A DNA stretch of 64,000 bases, from contig NZ_JBJGED010000003.1 in the NCBI RefSeq assembly GCF_045062745.1, positions 328,266 to 392,265 of the forward strand. Reading direction: 5' to 3'. The translations under genes and the position numbers were made by a program. The notes beneath the pieces were generated by a model, which did not search any database, had not been told where the DNA came from, and worked only from the letters and a program-made list of their open reading frames with translations. Positions 53,587-62,716 of this stretch are shown in pieces; within the stretch, counting starts at the first letter, position 1; the number at the start of each line of letters is the position of its first letter. This DNA is from Paenibacillus_AA sp045062745 (lineage in GTDB: Bacteria; Bacillota; Bacilli; Paenibacillales; NBRC-103111).

Positions 53587-56500
53587 TTGAAAGTGCGATC
53601 GATGTTCCGCCTGTTGTTCAGATTAAAACTTCAACTATTGCTGGCTTTTGTCTTGGCCGTTCCGCCAATCGCGATGGCCGGCACGGCGAGCGCGGAGACG
53701 AATTCGACGGCTACGTTTGCCGGCGAGCTGCTGGCAAGCTGCGAGTACAAAAGTGACGTGGATACCATGAGCACAACCTCGTCTTGCCCGGATACGATAT
53801 CAATCGGCACCGATGCGGGCTACTCGTACATCAGCGTACTCAAATTCGGGTTGAGCGGCTTTGCCGGGACGGTGCTTGAGGCCGATCTGGAGCTGTTCGT
53901 AAACGAACATTACGCCAATGCCGAAGGCAGCCCCGAGTTGACGGTTTATCAGCATATCGGGAGCTGGACAAAACCCGCATTGAATTCTGAAGCCCCGGCT
54001 GTTCGGCCTATTTACGGCAATTTGCAATCGCGAACTTTTGCCCTGTCGGGTCAAGAAGGCCAATGGAAGAAATTCAATATTGCGCCGCTGGTGCGCGACA
54101 GTATCGCCAAAGGAGAGGACGAACTGGTCCTCGTACTGGAGGGCTCTTGGGCGGAGGCTCCGGACAAGCGCTTATTCCGCTTTCTAACATCAGGGTCCTC
54201 CGCTCCCAAGCTTAATATTGCCTACACGGCATCGCCCGTTCAACTGCCCATTCCTCATACGCGGATTGCAGCTGGGGACGGATTTACGCTTTCGCTTCAG
54301 GATGATGGAACGGTCAAAGCCTATGGCTGGATCAACGGACACAAGATTCAAGTGCCGGACAGCCTGACCGGCGTGCAAGCGGTTTACGCGTCCAACGTCT
54401 GCGGCTATGCGATTAAGGCCAATGGTTCCGTTGCGGCCTTGGGCGAAGGATGCACGGTTCCCGCAGAAGTTCCTGCAACCGGCGTTGTCGGGCTCGTACT
54501 CGACGGGTACGCCTCTGCCGCCTTGAAGAGCGACGGGACGACTATAAACTGGGGGAGCTATGCATTCCCGGAGGAATGGAGAAGCATCCATGCTCCGTTC
54601 AAGTCCATCGCTGGCGGGAACAGCCATGCTTCGGCGCTGACGTGGGATCATGATGTCGTCAGTTGGGGCGCCGGTTCGATGGGGCAGACGAGTGTGCCTG
54701 TGGATCTGCCGGAAACGACGGCCATTGCGTCGGGAATCAATCACACGCTGGCGCTGCTGTCGGACGGGACGGTTAGATGGTGGGGGCCCTATTACCTTGA
54801 GAGGATTCCGGAACATTTGTCGGACGTCGTGGCGATCGATGCGAATGACAACTATTCCGTGGCGCTTAAACGAGACGGACATCTCGTCGTATGGGGAGAC
54901 GGCGGACAATTGCAACCGCCGCCCGGGCTTGACGGCGTCGTAGCCATCGCAGCGGGAAGGTCTCACCTGATCGCGCTGAAGTCGGACGGCACCCTGGTCG
55001 GCTGGGGGAACAATCGACACGGCGAGACGGTTACCCCGGCGCCCGCCTTCGGAGGATTGTCATGGTCGCCCGTCAGCGAGAACGGCAAGACGACGGCGAG
55101 AATCGCGGAAGGGTATCTGCAGGACGAGCGCTACGGCGAGTTGACACTGAAATACCGGATCGGCGATGCGGGCAGCATCAGGCAGCCCTATGTCGGCGAG
55201 AATCCGTCCGATCTCGGCTACGACACGGAGCTGCAGCCGGATGAAGCTCTGGCCGTTTCTCCGGGACAACACATTTACGTCGTAGCGGAGTATGAGCAGG
55301 ACGGCGACAAGAAAATAGCCTATTGGTCGGATGTGACCGTATCACCCGCTTATACGGGCCCCTTGAGCTGGAATCATTATTCCGCTCCGAGGAACACCAG
55401 TATCGTCCCGGCTCCAGGGACTTACACTTATAATCTGTATGCGTTGGATATTGACGACCATGATGCCGTCTATACGGTAGGGCAACGAAGTACTACAGGT
55501 TTAAGCACTATAACCGGTGTGGTAGAGAAAATATCCGACAACGGCCAGAAGGTCGAAGACATTACCTACAACTCCGGTCTGACCAATCCGCGGGGGATAG
55601 CGGTAGACAAAGACGGCAACATCTATGTCACCGATAATAGCTCCCTCAGCAGCTCAAATAATGTTGTCAAAATCATGATGCTGCCTCATGGAACGGAATC
55701 ATGGGTACCTATAACATACGGACAAACATTCAGATTTGCGCTAGGGATTGCAGCGGATAACCAAGGCAATGTGTTTTTCGGTGAATACAGTGGGGTTAAC
55801 AACCCAACTCCACCTAGCGGGAATATTTTTATGCTGCCTAACGGCGGGAATACATGGCTTAATATTAATGGAGGTACGTCGTTTTATATTCCGTGGGACC
55901 TTGCGGCCGACAGTAAAGGGAATGTATTCGTAAGCGATTCTTCGCCTGTGAACGGCATCTCGATCATTCAAAAGCGTCCTCCCGGTCCTCCCATTCCCGC
56001 TCAAGGAAACAGCTGGACGAATGTCGCGCCTGCAGCAGGGCAAGGCAATTCATTTAGTGCTAACGGCATCAGCGTCGATAAATTCGATAATCTATATGCA
56101 ATGGGCGGCGGTATAAAAAAACTGAAGTACAATGGCGGCCAGACCGATTGGACCTCGATTGCGACTATATCCAATTCTATAACAAGCATCGGACTTGATG
56201 CAGCCGCAGACAGCTCCGGTTACCTATACCTTACCAATCTCGGTTACGGCAATGTTTCCAAGCTGATGGCTTCCGTTATTTATAACGCCAATGGCGGGGG
56301 CGGAACCGTACCGGTTGACCCTGTCGGGTACAAGCCGTATGGATCGGCCATCGTTGCAGGCGCAGGCAGTCTAGTGAAACCGGGCTATCTGTTTGAAGGT
56401 TGGGCCACCACCTCCAATGCAACTGTTCCTGAATATGTATCTGGCGATTCGATCACTTTGACGCAAAGCGTGACCCTATATGCCGTATGGTCTCCGGCGT

Positions 56501-58770
56501 TAACGATTACGTACAACGGTAACGGCAATACGGGCGGAAGCGTTCCTATTGATCCTGGACATAAGTCGGGTGTAACGGCTGTCGTGTACGGCAACACAGG
56601 TAATTTGGTGAAAACGGGGCATGTATTTGACGGCTGGAAGACCACTTCTGGTACGGTTACGGGGATCACGTACGCTCCGGGCGATACGCTCACTATGACA
56701 CAAAACATAACGCTGTATGCCAATTGGACGCCGGTGTCGACCATCTCCTACAACGGCAACGGCAATACGGGCGGAACCGTCCCGGTTGATAGCGGATCCT
56801 ACAGACAAGGCGAAACCGCAACGGTTTACGGCAATACGGGCAACCTCGTGAAAACCTATCACACCTTCGGTGGATGGACCACAGGGACTGGCGTCACAGA
56901 AGCTACTTATGCCCCTGGCGACACATTCACGATTACGGACCCTGTTATTTTTTATGCGAAGTGGATTGAAAGCTCTGCATTTACCGTTACCTACCAGGCT
57001 GGAACCGGTGGAAACCTGAACGGCTCGGTCGGCTCGGTCACCGAATCGGTTTACAGCGGAGGGTTCCCGGTTTCAGTGCCGACAGCCACTCCTGAGTTAG
57101 GAAATACGTTCCTGGGCTGGAGCCAAGATGGAGGAGCGACACTCCTGACAAGCGACCAGCTGGCCGCTACGGTTGTAACAGGAGATATTACGTATACGGC
57201 TTATTTTATGCTTCCTGTAACCTTATCCAACCTAATACTGGACAGTGCAGGCTATACATTGGAGCCGGGTTCTACCCATCAAACCGTAACGACTGCCGTC
57301 TATTCCGACAACAGCACGTTTACGCTTTCCTCGGGCGTTACGTATTCCTCGAGTAGTGCGGCTGTTGCTTCGGTGAACAGCTCCGGACTGGTGACTGCCC
57401 TCAGCGACGGACAGACGGTCATTACCGCCGTATATGGAGGTAAGCAGGCTCAAGCGATTGTAACGGTCCATACGCCCGAATCCTCCGGTGGTGGCGGCGG
57501 CTCCACGCCAGCTAAACCTGGCGTGGAAATCATCGTCGACGGCGTGAGACAGGATCAACTGGCGACCGCTGAGCGAAAAACGGTGAACGGACAGTCCGTT
57601 ACAACGGTTACACTGGATAGCAAGAAAGTAACGGAGAAGCTGGAGAAGGAAAACAACAAGCTGATTACCATTCCCGTAAGCGGCGACAGCGATGTTGCGG
57701 TCGGGCAGTTGAACGCAAGCTTGGTTAAATCGATGCAATCGAAGGATGCGCAAATCCAGATCGTAACCGACAAAGCGGTTTACACGCTGCCGGCATCGCA
57801 AATCAATATCGACAGCATTTCCACACAGGTTGGAGCAGGCGTGAAGCTTGAGGACATTACGATCCGAATCCAAATCTCCGAAACGCCTAAAGACAAGGCG
57901 GCCCAAGTAGAGGGCGCGGCTAAGCAAAATCAGTACACGCTTGTCGGAGCACCCGTTGACTTCGAGGTTACGGCTTCCTACGGCACCCAGACGGTTTTGG
58001 CGAACCAATTTAACAGCTATGTAGAACGGAAGATTGTTCTTCCTGACGGAACCGATGCAAGGGATTTGACTACAGGTGTAGTATTGACGGAGAACCGTAC
58101 GCTAAGCCATGTGCCGACCATGGTCGTGAAAGAGAACGGCAAAACCTACGCCATTATCAATAGCTTGACCAACAGCACCTATTCCGTCGTTTACAGCCCT
58201 CGCGAAATGGATGACGTAAAGCGGCATTGGGCGCAAGCCGATGTCAACGACATGAGCTCCCGCCTTATCGTAAATGGCGTGACGGCAACGGAATTCCGCC
58301 CTGACGCCTCGATTACGAGAGCGGAGTTCGCGGCAATCGTCACACGAGGTCTTGGCATTCAAGAAGCTGAGTATGCCGATTCCTTCAGTGATGTTACTAT
58401 CAACAGCTGGTATGCGAGAACGGTACAAGCCGCGATCCATTACAAGCTGATAGACGGTTACGAGGACGGTACATTCCGTCCGGATCAGAACATCAGCCGA
58501 CAAGAAGCAACGGCTGTGTTGGCACGCGCTGCAAAGATTGCCAAGCTGAATTCGGAACTGCCGGCTTCAGAGGTTACTCTCGTCTTGTCAGCCTTTAAGG
58601 ACGGCAGCGAGGTAGCGAGCTGGGCACGGACGAATGTCGCCGCTGCGATCAGCCTTAACCTTATGAACGGACGAGGCGAAAAGCTGGAAGTTGACGCTAA
58701 TCTGACTCGTGCCGAAACGGCTGCTCTTGTACGCCGCTTGCTGCAAGCTGCAAAACTGATTAATCCATAA
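53587..58770 (+). CDS. Giant S-layer-anchored protein: RCC1-like and NHL-like propellers, four InlB-type repeats, three SLH domains
   Basis: 1727 residues from TTG 53587 (AAAGGGAGAG upstream); signal peptide cleaved near A-S-A-E. Order: DNRLRE-like (CBM96-type) sandwich (about 40-215), RCC1-like propeller (about 220-490; repeated A-L-x-S-D-G-T-x-x-x-W-G), a beta domain, NHL-like propeller (about 600-890; G-I-A-V-D-K-D-G-N-I-Y-V-T-D), four Listeria-Bacteroides (InlB) repeats (about 895-1210), a BIG2 domain, a Gly/Ser linker, a beta-rich domain (about 1310-1530), and three SLH domains (about 1540-1725). SLH domains bind pyruvylated wall polymer, so the protein is displayed on the cell surface. 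Adhesion or environmental sensing is the likely role. Confidence 0.88.
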   Translation: MKVRSMFRLLFRLKLQLLLAFVLAVPPIAMAGTASAETNSTATFAGELLASCEYKSDVDTMSTTSSCPDTISIGTDAGYSYISVLKFGLSGFAGTVLEADLELFVNEHYANAEGSPELTVYQHIGSWTKPALNSEAPAVRPIYGNLQSRTFALSGQEGQWKKFNIAPLVRDSIAKGEDELVLVLEGSWAEAPDKRLFRFLTSGSSAPKLNIAYTASPVQLPIPHTRIAAGDGFTLSLQDDGTVKAYGWINGHKIQVPDSLTGVQAVYASNVCGYAIKANGSVAALGEGCTVPAEVPATGVVGLVLDGYASAALKSDGTTINWGSYAFPEEWRSIHAPFKSIAGGNSHASALTWDHDVVSWGAGSMGQTSVPVDLPETTAIASGINHTLALLSDGTVRWWGPYYLERIPEHLSDVVAIDANDNYSVALKRDGHLVVWGDGGQLQPPPGLDGVVAIAAGRSHLIALKSDGTLVGWGNNRHGETVTPAPAFGGLSWSPVSENGKTTARIAEGYLQDERYGELTLKYRIGDAGSIRQPYVGENPSDLGYDTELQPDEALAVSPGQHIYVVAEYEQDGDKKIAYWSDVTVSPAYTGPLSWNHYSAPRNTSIVPAPGTYTYNLYALDIDDHDAVYTVGQRSTTGLSTITGVVEKISDNGQKVEDITYNSGLTNPRGIAVDKDGNIYVTDNSSLSSSNNVVKIMMLPHGTESWVPITYGQTFRFALGIAADNQGNVFFGEYSGVNNPTPPSGNIFMLPNGGNTWLNINGGTSFYIPWDLAADSKGNVFVSDSSPVNGISIIQKRPPGPPIPAQGNSWTNVAPAAGQGNSFSANGISVDKFDNLYAMGGGIKKLKYNGGQTDWTSIATISNSITSIGLDAAADSSGYLYLTNLGYGNVSKLMASVIYNANGGGGTVPVDPVGYKPYGSAIVAGAGSLVKPGYLFEGWATTSNATVPEYVSGDSITLTQSVTLYAVWSPALTITYNGNGNTGGSVPIDPGHKSGVTAVVYGNTGNLVKTGHVFDGWKTTSGTVTGITYAPGDTLTMTQNITLYANWTPVSTISYNGNGNTGGTVPVDSGSYRQGETATVYGNTGNLVKTYHTFGGWTTGTGVTEATYAPGDTFTITDPVIFYAKWIESSAFTVTYQAGTGGNLNGSVGSVTESVYSGGFPVSVPTATPELGNTFLGWSQDGGATLLTSDQLAATVVTGDITYTAYFMLPVTLSNLILDSAGYTLEPGSTHQTVTTAVYSDNSTFTLSSGVTYSSSSAAVASVNSSGLVTALSDGQTVITAVYGGKQAQAIVTVHTPESSGGGGGSTPAKPGVEIIVDGVRQDQLATAERKTVNGQSVTTVTLDSKKVTEKLEKENNKLITIPVSGDSDVAVGQLNASLVKSMQSKDAQIQIVTDKAVYTLPASQINIDSISTQVGAGVKLEDITIRIQISETPKDKAAQVEGAAKQNQYTLVGAPVDFEVTASYGTQTVLANQFNSYVERKIVLPDGTDARDLTTGVVLTENRTLSHVPTMVVKENGKTYAIINSLTNSTYSVVYSPREMDDVKRHWAQADVNDMSSRLIVNGVTATEFRPDASITRAEFAAIVTRGLGIQEAEYADSFSDVTINSWYARTVQAAIHYKLIDGYEDGTFRPDQNISRQEATAVLARAAKIAKLNSELPASEVTLVLSAFKDGSEVASWARTNVAAAISLNLMNGRGEKLEVDANLTRAETAALVRRLLQAAKLINP
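56276..57210 (+). repeat. Four tandem InlB/Listeria-Bacteroides repeats in coding sequence
   Basis: Repeats begin near 56276, 56500, 56737 and 56977. Repeats 2 and 3 are the most alike at DNA level (TACAACGGTAACGGCAATAC and a GGCAACACAGGTAATTTGGT-like block). Each encodes Y-N-G-N-G, G-W and L-Y-A-x-W landmarks. Confidence 0.85.
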
Positions 58771-58782
58771 GACTTTCCCGAT

Positions 58783-58825
58783 AAGGGCTGTCCCTGGCAA
58801 ACTGCCATTTGGGGCGGCTCTTTTT
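58783..58825 (+). terminator. Terminator of the SLH protein gene
   Basis: AAGGGCTGTCCC (58783-58794) pairs with GGGGCGGCTCTT (58811-58822) with three G-U pairs, over an inner perfect TGGCA/TGCCA stem, followed by five Ts. Confidence 0.85.
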
Positions 58826-58832
58826 ACACCAT

Positions 58833-59025
58833 TAGATTTCCGAAAACAGCGGGTCCCTGCGGTCAACAATAAACTGAAGTGCTTGTTGGAGTCGATCTTT
58901 CTGAAATCCGAACGTTTTTTCCATCATCACCATCCAATCTTGTTTACGGAAATACTCGTGCACTTCTGTACCCTATAGGCGGTGTCCGATTTGAATAAGG
59001 TCGCAACGATTCTGCGCATAAACGG
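58833..59025 (-). pseudogene. Unrecognised gene remnant
   Basis: On the minus strand a 46-codon frame ends at 58833 and reads E-V-H-E-Y-F-R-K-Q-D-W-M-V-M-M-E-K-T-F-G, looking like a well-formed helical protein end. One base shift at about 58975 joins it to R-R-I-V-A-T-L-F-K-S-D-T-A-Y-R upstream. I do not recognise the family. The rest of 58826-59190 shows nothing coding. Confidence 0.35.
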
Positions 59026-59191
59026 GTTATCCTAATGGGTAATATCCGGTTCGAAGGCTTATCCGAACAATCCCCACTTCTTCGCTGCGGCGGGAGAACC
59101 GGGGCTGTTCCTCCAGGACCAGCGGCTCGAATAACAGCGCCCCGTAGCCTGACACGGGAACATTTTATTCTCTAAAGTCTTCGGCTAAAAT

Positions 59192-59230
59192 CAAAAAACG
59201 CGCCTGAACCATGGTGGTTTGCGCGTTTTG
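59192..59230 (-). terminator. Terminator of the spore coat operon
   Basis: On the minus strand ACGCGC (59226-59221) pairs with GCGCGT (59203-59198), with an inner AACC/GGTT pairing, followed by TTTTTTGATTTT. It lies 18 bases after the last CotF stop. Confidence 0.8.
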
Positions 59231-59247
59231 TCGGGACGAATACGGAG

Positions 59248-59544
59248 TCAGGACGGAATGTTCATAGCGGTCTGAATATTTTTCAGATCGAGCTGAATTT
59301 GCTCCGGAATATGGTAGGGATGGTATAGGCCCCGCTGCATCATGTAGTTTGTTATCTTTTCATGGGAGTCTATAGCTTCGTCGAGCTGTTTCATCAAAAT
59401 TTGCTTGATTTCGGGGGTGGCACATTCGGTTACGGCCATGGCGTAGTTTCTGACTCCGCTCTTGGCGTTCATCAAAAAATCCATTGCGATCACATCGTCG
59501 GTCAGCATATGAAGCCCTGTCAAGTGTTCTATTAGGGTGTTCAT
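59248..59544 (-). CDS. CotF-family spore coat protein
   Basis: 98 residues, AAAGGAGATAGAAAC before the ATG. A two-helix ferritin-like core typical of the CotF family: D-D-V-I-A-M-D-F-L-M-N-A-K-S-G-V-R-N-Y-A, T-E-C-A-T-P-E-I-K, then a G-L-Y-H-P-Y-H turn. CotF-type proteins are laid down in the spore coat. Last gene of a five-gene minus-strand cluster; paralogue of the gene at 60926. Confidence 0.9.
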   Translation of the reverse strand: MNTLIEHLTGLHMLTDDVIAMDFLMNAKSGVRNYAMAVTECATPEIKQILMKQLDEAIDSHEKITNYMMQRGLYHPYHIPEQIQLDLKNIQTAMNIPS

Positions 59545-59557
59545 GTTTCTATCTCCT

Positions 59558-59761
59558 TTAGGTTAGGGTCACTTTAGACAGCACTCCACCGAGCTCCTGA
59601 AGCTGCTGCTGTGATAATTGCACGTCTTGCTGCAAAATTTGTATGAGCTCCGGGTCGGTTACCAGAGCTTGCATGGTTTTGGATTTGGTCATGCAAACGG
59701 TCTTGAACGCAGCCATTTCATGAACCTCCAGCATCTCATGCAAGGCGTAATTGGAATTCAT
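59558..59761 (-). CDS. Small CotF-partner protein
   Basis: 67 residues, helical, with L-E-V-H-E-M-A-A-F-K-T-V-C-M-T-K-S-K-T-M and Q-D-V-Q-L-S-Q-Q-Q-L-Q-E-L. Nearly the same layout as the 80-residue protein at 61325 (S-M-E-L-H-E-A-L-N-F-K-T-L-C-L-A-K-S-K). Such short proteins commonly precede CotF genes in this group of organisms. It ends 13 bases before the CotF gene. Probably a coat component. Confidence 0.8.
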   Translation of the reverse strand: MNSNYALHEMLEVHEMAAFKTVCMTKSKTMQALVTDPELIQILQQDVQLSQQQLQELGGVLSKVTLT

Positions 59762-59792
59762 TTGGATTGTCCCCCCATTTATTTATCCATAT

Positions 59793-60929
59793 TCAAGGTT
59801 TTAAGACGACTTTGATGCAATCGTCCGTTTTTGTATCGAACACTTCATAGCCGCGCTTGGCCTCGCTGAGCGGAATGACGTGCGTAACAATGTCTCCAGG
59901 GTCCACTTTCCCCGACGTAACCAACTCGTACATATACGGCATATAATGAATGACCGGAGCTTGTCCGGAACGGATATTCACGTTGCGCTGCATGATGTCG
60001 CCGAGCGGGAATCCGTTATAGCGTCCGCCGTATACCCCAGTGACTTGGATGGTCCCGCCTTTGCGGACAGCCTGAGACGCAATGATAAATGCGCTCATGG
60101 TGCCGCCTTGCAGTTTCAAACCGCTGGCTAGAAATTCGAGATCGCTCATCTTGCCGTCCATTCCTACCGCATCAATCACGACATCGGCGCCGCCTTTGGT
60201 CATTTCCTTGAGATTGTTGCCGATATTCTTATCCTGTTCGAAGTTTACGATTTCCACATTGTTCGTTCGCTTCGCATGCTGTAAGCGGTAATCGACATAG
60301 TCAACGGCGATGACCCGCTTTGCTCCCTTCAGCCAGCAGAATTTCTGGGCCAGAAGTCCGACCGGACCGCAGCCGAGCACGATGACCGTATCTCCATTTT
60401 TTACGCCGGCGTTATCTACGCTCCAGAATGCCGTCGTCATTGCATCGGCGATTAAGCTTAGCTTTTCGTCCGGTTGTTCGCAGTTTTCGGGAATCTTGAA
60501 GTGGGTAAAATTTGCGAACGGGACTCGTAAATACTCGGCTTGCCCGCCAGGGTACCCGCCGGTCGTTCCGGAGTAGCCGAAATATGCCCCCATATCCCCG
60601 TGTTCGTTTGACTTGTCACATTGGCTTTCCAGCTGATTTTTGCAAAAAAAGCATTCTCCGCACGCGATGTTGAACGGGATGATCACCCGGTCGCCTTTCT
60701 TTACCTTTGTCACGCCGGGGCCTACTTCTTCTACGATCCCCATCGGTTCATGCCCGATGACATAATTCTCCTGAAGGTTAGGAATCATCCCGTGAATGAG
60801 GTGAAGGTCAGAACCACAAATGGCGGTACTGGTGATCTTTACGATCATATCGTCCGGTTTCTCAATCTTCGGATCCGGTACCTCTTTGACCGCGACATTT
60901 TTAATCCCTTGATACGTTACCGCCTTCAT
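59793..60929 (-). CDS. Zinc-dependent dehydrogenase (formaldehyde dehydrogenase-like MDR)
   Basis: 378 residues, GGAGG 9 bases before the ATG. Catalytic zinc ligands Cys38 (A-I-C-G-S-D) and His60-Glu61; structural zinc cysteines in C-G-E-C-F-F-C and a following C. The Rossmann motif is V-L-G-C-G-P-V-G-L. The inserted Y-F-G-Y-S-G-T-T-G-G-Y-P-G-G-Q-A-E-Y segment marks the glutathione-independent formaldehyde dehydrogenase-like branch. It overlaps the upstream CotF stop by 4 bases, so it is expressed with the coat genes. The role in the spore is unknown. Confidence 0.9.
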   Translation of the reverse strand: MKAVTYQGIKNVAVKEVPDPKIEKPDDMIVKITSTAICGSDLHLIHGMIPNLQENYVIGHEPMGIVEEVGPGVTKVKKGDRVIIPFNIACGECFFCKNQLESQCDKSNEHGDMGAYFGYSGTTGGYPGGQAEYLRVPFANFTHFKIPENCEQPDEKLSLIADAMTTAFWSVDNAGVKNGDTVIVLGCGPVGLLAQKFCWLKGAKRVIAVDYVDYRLQHAKRTNNVEIVNFEQDKNIGNNLKEMTKGGADVVIDAVGMDGKMSDLEFLASGLKLQGGTMSAFIIASQAVRKGGTIQVTGVYGGRYNGFPLGDIMQRNVNIRSGQAPVIHYMPYMYELVTSGKVDPGDIVTHVIPLSEAKRGYEVFDTKTDDCIKVVLKP

Positions 60930-61312
60930 GCATTATGTCCTCCAATATGTTCATCTGGGGTCCGATCAAACATCCCTTTACGCGACGTATCATCCGGGAA
61001 CAAATTCATCTGCCCGATCATCACCGTATTTTTCGCCGAAAGCTGGTCGAGTTGGTACTGTTCGTTCAGCTCGTAAGGATGGAACCATTTTTTGCGAATC
61101 ATGAGCTCCGTGATTTCTTGGTGCATAGCAATCCCCTGCTTAAGATGATTGCGCAGCAGAGCTCTTACATCCGGAGAAGCCGTTTCCGTCAGGGCGATGG
61201 ACAAATTTCGCACACCCTCCTTGGCACGAAGAAGGAAGTCCATTGCAAAAGTCATATCTGCCATTTCCGGCATATTTAATGAATTAATCGGGTCTAGATA
61301 ATCAGTATTCAT
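60926..61312 (-). CDS. CotF-family spore coat protein
   Basis: 128 residues, AAAGGGG before the ATG. Same core as the gene at 59248: A-D-M-T-F-A-M-D-F-L-L-R-A-K-E-G-V-R-N-L-S, T-E-T-A-S-P-D-V-R, then W-F-H-P-Y-E-L. It has a longer C-terminal tail (about 25 residues). It is directly upstream of and translationally coupled to the dehydrogenase gene. Confidence 0.9.
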   Translation of the reverse strand: MNTDYLDPINSLNMPEMADMTFAMDFLLRAKEGVRNLSIALTETASPDVRALLRNHLKQGIAMHQEITELMIRKKWFHPYELNEQYQLDQLSAKNTVMIGQMNLFPDDTSRKGMFDRTPDEHIGGHNA

Positions 61313-61324
61313 TTGCGTTCCCCT

Positions 61325-61567
61325 TTAATGTGTTATAGGTGTGGGGCTATTCGGAACAGACGCTTGGAAAGGAGCTCTTGCGTAGATTGCTTGCAGCTCG
61401 GCGATCTGTTGCGTGGATTGAATGACGTCCTTCTGCATTAACGCTTTTAGCTCTTGGTCAAAGACCAAGCCTTGCATAAGTTTTGACTTAGCCAGGCAGA
61501 GCGTTTTAAAGTTTAACGCTTCATGCAGTTCCATTGATTCATGCGGCGCTAGCGTTGGCGTATTCAT
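61325..61567 (-). CDS. Small CotF-partner protein
   Basis: 80 residues, AAAGGAGGG before the ATG. Contains M-E-L-H-E-A-L-N-F-K-T-L-C-L-A-K-S-K-L-M-Q and a Gln-rich second helix. First gene of the coat cluster; paralogue of the gene at 59558. Confidence 0.8.
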   Translation of the reverse strand: MNTPTLAPHESMELHEALNFKTLCLAKSKLMQGLVFDQELKALMQKDVIQSTQQIAELQAIYARAPFQASVPNSPTPITH

Positions 61568-61769
61568 TGAGAAATTATTCCCTCCTTTTTCATCAACGTT
61601 AGATTCTCCGACTCATCGGATCTTATACTAAAAATGATTGCCGGAAATATGGGGTCCGGATATTCCCATGCAGTCGTAAGAATATAAACAAAATCTCAAC
61701 CGCATACTTATTTCTGTTTAATATTTCTGTTAAAGTTATTGATCTTTGCTCAAGGAAGGAGGACTCACC

Positions 61770-62051
61770 TTGCCCAATGAAAACAAAATTGATCTAGCCA
61801 CCGAAAATGCAAGAAAACCGGCGGAAGGTACACTTAACTCGAGCGGCAATACGCTCGAGCAGCATGCATCTAACGCGGTTTCTGAGGCGCAAACGGCTTT
61901 AAATCAGGCAATAAGCTCGATAAGTGAATCTAATGCGGCAACAAATTCACAAGCTTTGGAGACGGCCCGGCAGCAATTGACCCAAGCTGAGGAATTTTTA
62001 GATCAAGCGCAAACTTCAGCAAACGCATTACGTCTGCCGGACCAACAATAA
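61770..62051 (+). CDS. Small Ala/Asn/Gln-rich helical protein
   Basis: 93 residues from TTG 61770, with AAGGAGG 7 bases upstream; the longer frame at 61746 starts inside that site. Composition is Ala, Asn, Gln, Ser and Glu, with heptad-like spacing in the last 60 residues (A-V-S-E-A-Q-T-A-L-N-Q-A-I, A-R-Q-Q-L-T-Q-A-E-E-F-L-D-Q-A). No Cys, no membrane segment. I do not recognise it. Next to spore coat genes, a small spore or stress protein is possible. A perfect CTCGAGCG/CGCTCGAG inverted repeat lies at 61838-61859 in the gene. Confidence 0.65.
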   Translation: MPNENKIDLATENARKPAEGTLNSSGNTLEQHASNAVSEAQTALNQAISSISESNAATNSQALETARQQLTQAEEFLDQAQTSANALRLPDQQ

Positions 62052-62716
62052 AACGGTAGCTTTGGTAGTGGCGAGATTCTCTTTCTTTTTTCGCCGTATA
62101 CAAGTGGAATCAAGCTCATCAATGTCGAGGTATGGTCGTCTGTCTATTGCGTATGATGTTTAAGTGGATATAAGCAGACTACGGAAATTGCCCCCATTTC
62201 AATGAGACATTTTTGCACTTCGGCGAACGCGCCTGAGCACAGCGAATCATGACAAGCGAAAGGGAGGCCCTTAAGGGGACTCCCTCTTTCTTCTGCTTCC
62301 TATTATTACGGGTTGGTCATTAAAATGCCGACGTTCTTCAGCACCACGCGCGGCGGCAGCAGGAGCGCGGCCAGCGCAAGCTGGGGCGACGTCTTCGGGG
62401 CATAGCCCGACATTTAGGAACGTGTCGTACTGGCTGCGTTCTTTTGTGTTGCCGTTTCCACTCGTGTCATGGTTCCGAAGTAGATCACGCAGAACGCTCG
62501 AGTCATCAGGAATGTGAGAAAAATCGTGTCCCACGACCAAAACCAGTTCCAACGAACACACCGAATCAGATCGGTATATTGTACGAGCAGCACCTCAACT
62601 ATCGTCAGTACAGCGGGGTTCCCGTAAAAATATTTTATTATGCAGGCACTTGAACAACAAACAGTCATATAAATAGGTGATAGCAGTTCGAACCTGTTAA
62701 GGAGGATTTTATACAA
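62052..62716. other. Gene-poor stretch with decayed fragments
   Basis: No frame has both a ribosome binding site and a recognisable protein. AATGAGACATTTTTGC at 62201 resembles the repeats at 48904-48965. A GC-rich patch (62320-62415) on the minus strand reads A-L-A-A-L-L-L-P-P-R-V-V-L-K-N-V-G, then stops, and could be the end of a lost gene. A 100-codon hydrophobic minus frame at 62414-62716 looks like chance. Confidence 0.4.

Noticed and set aside
62414..62716. 100-codon hydrophobic minus-strand frame
   Set aside because: No ribosome binding site, unusual Cys/Trp content and no family resemblance; probably chance.
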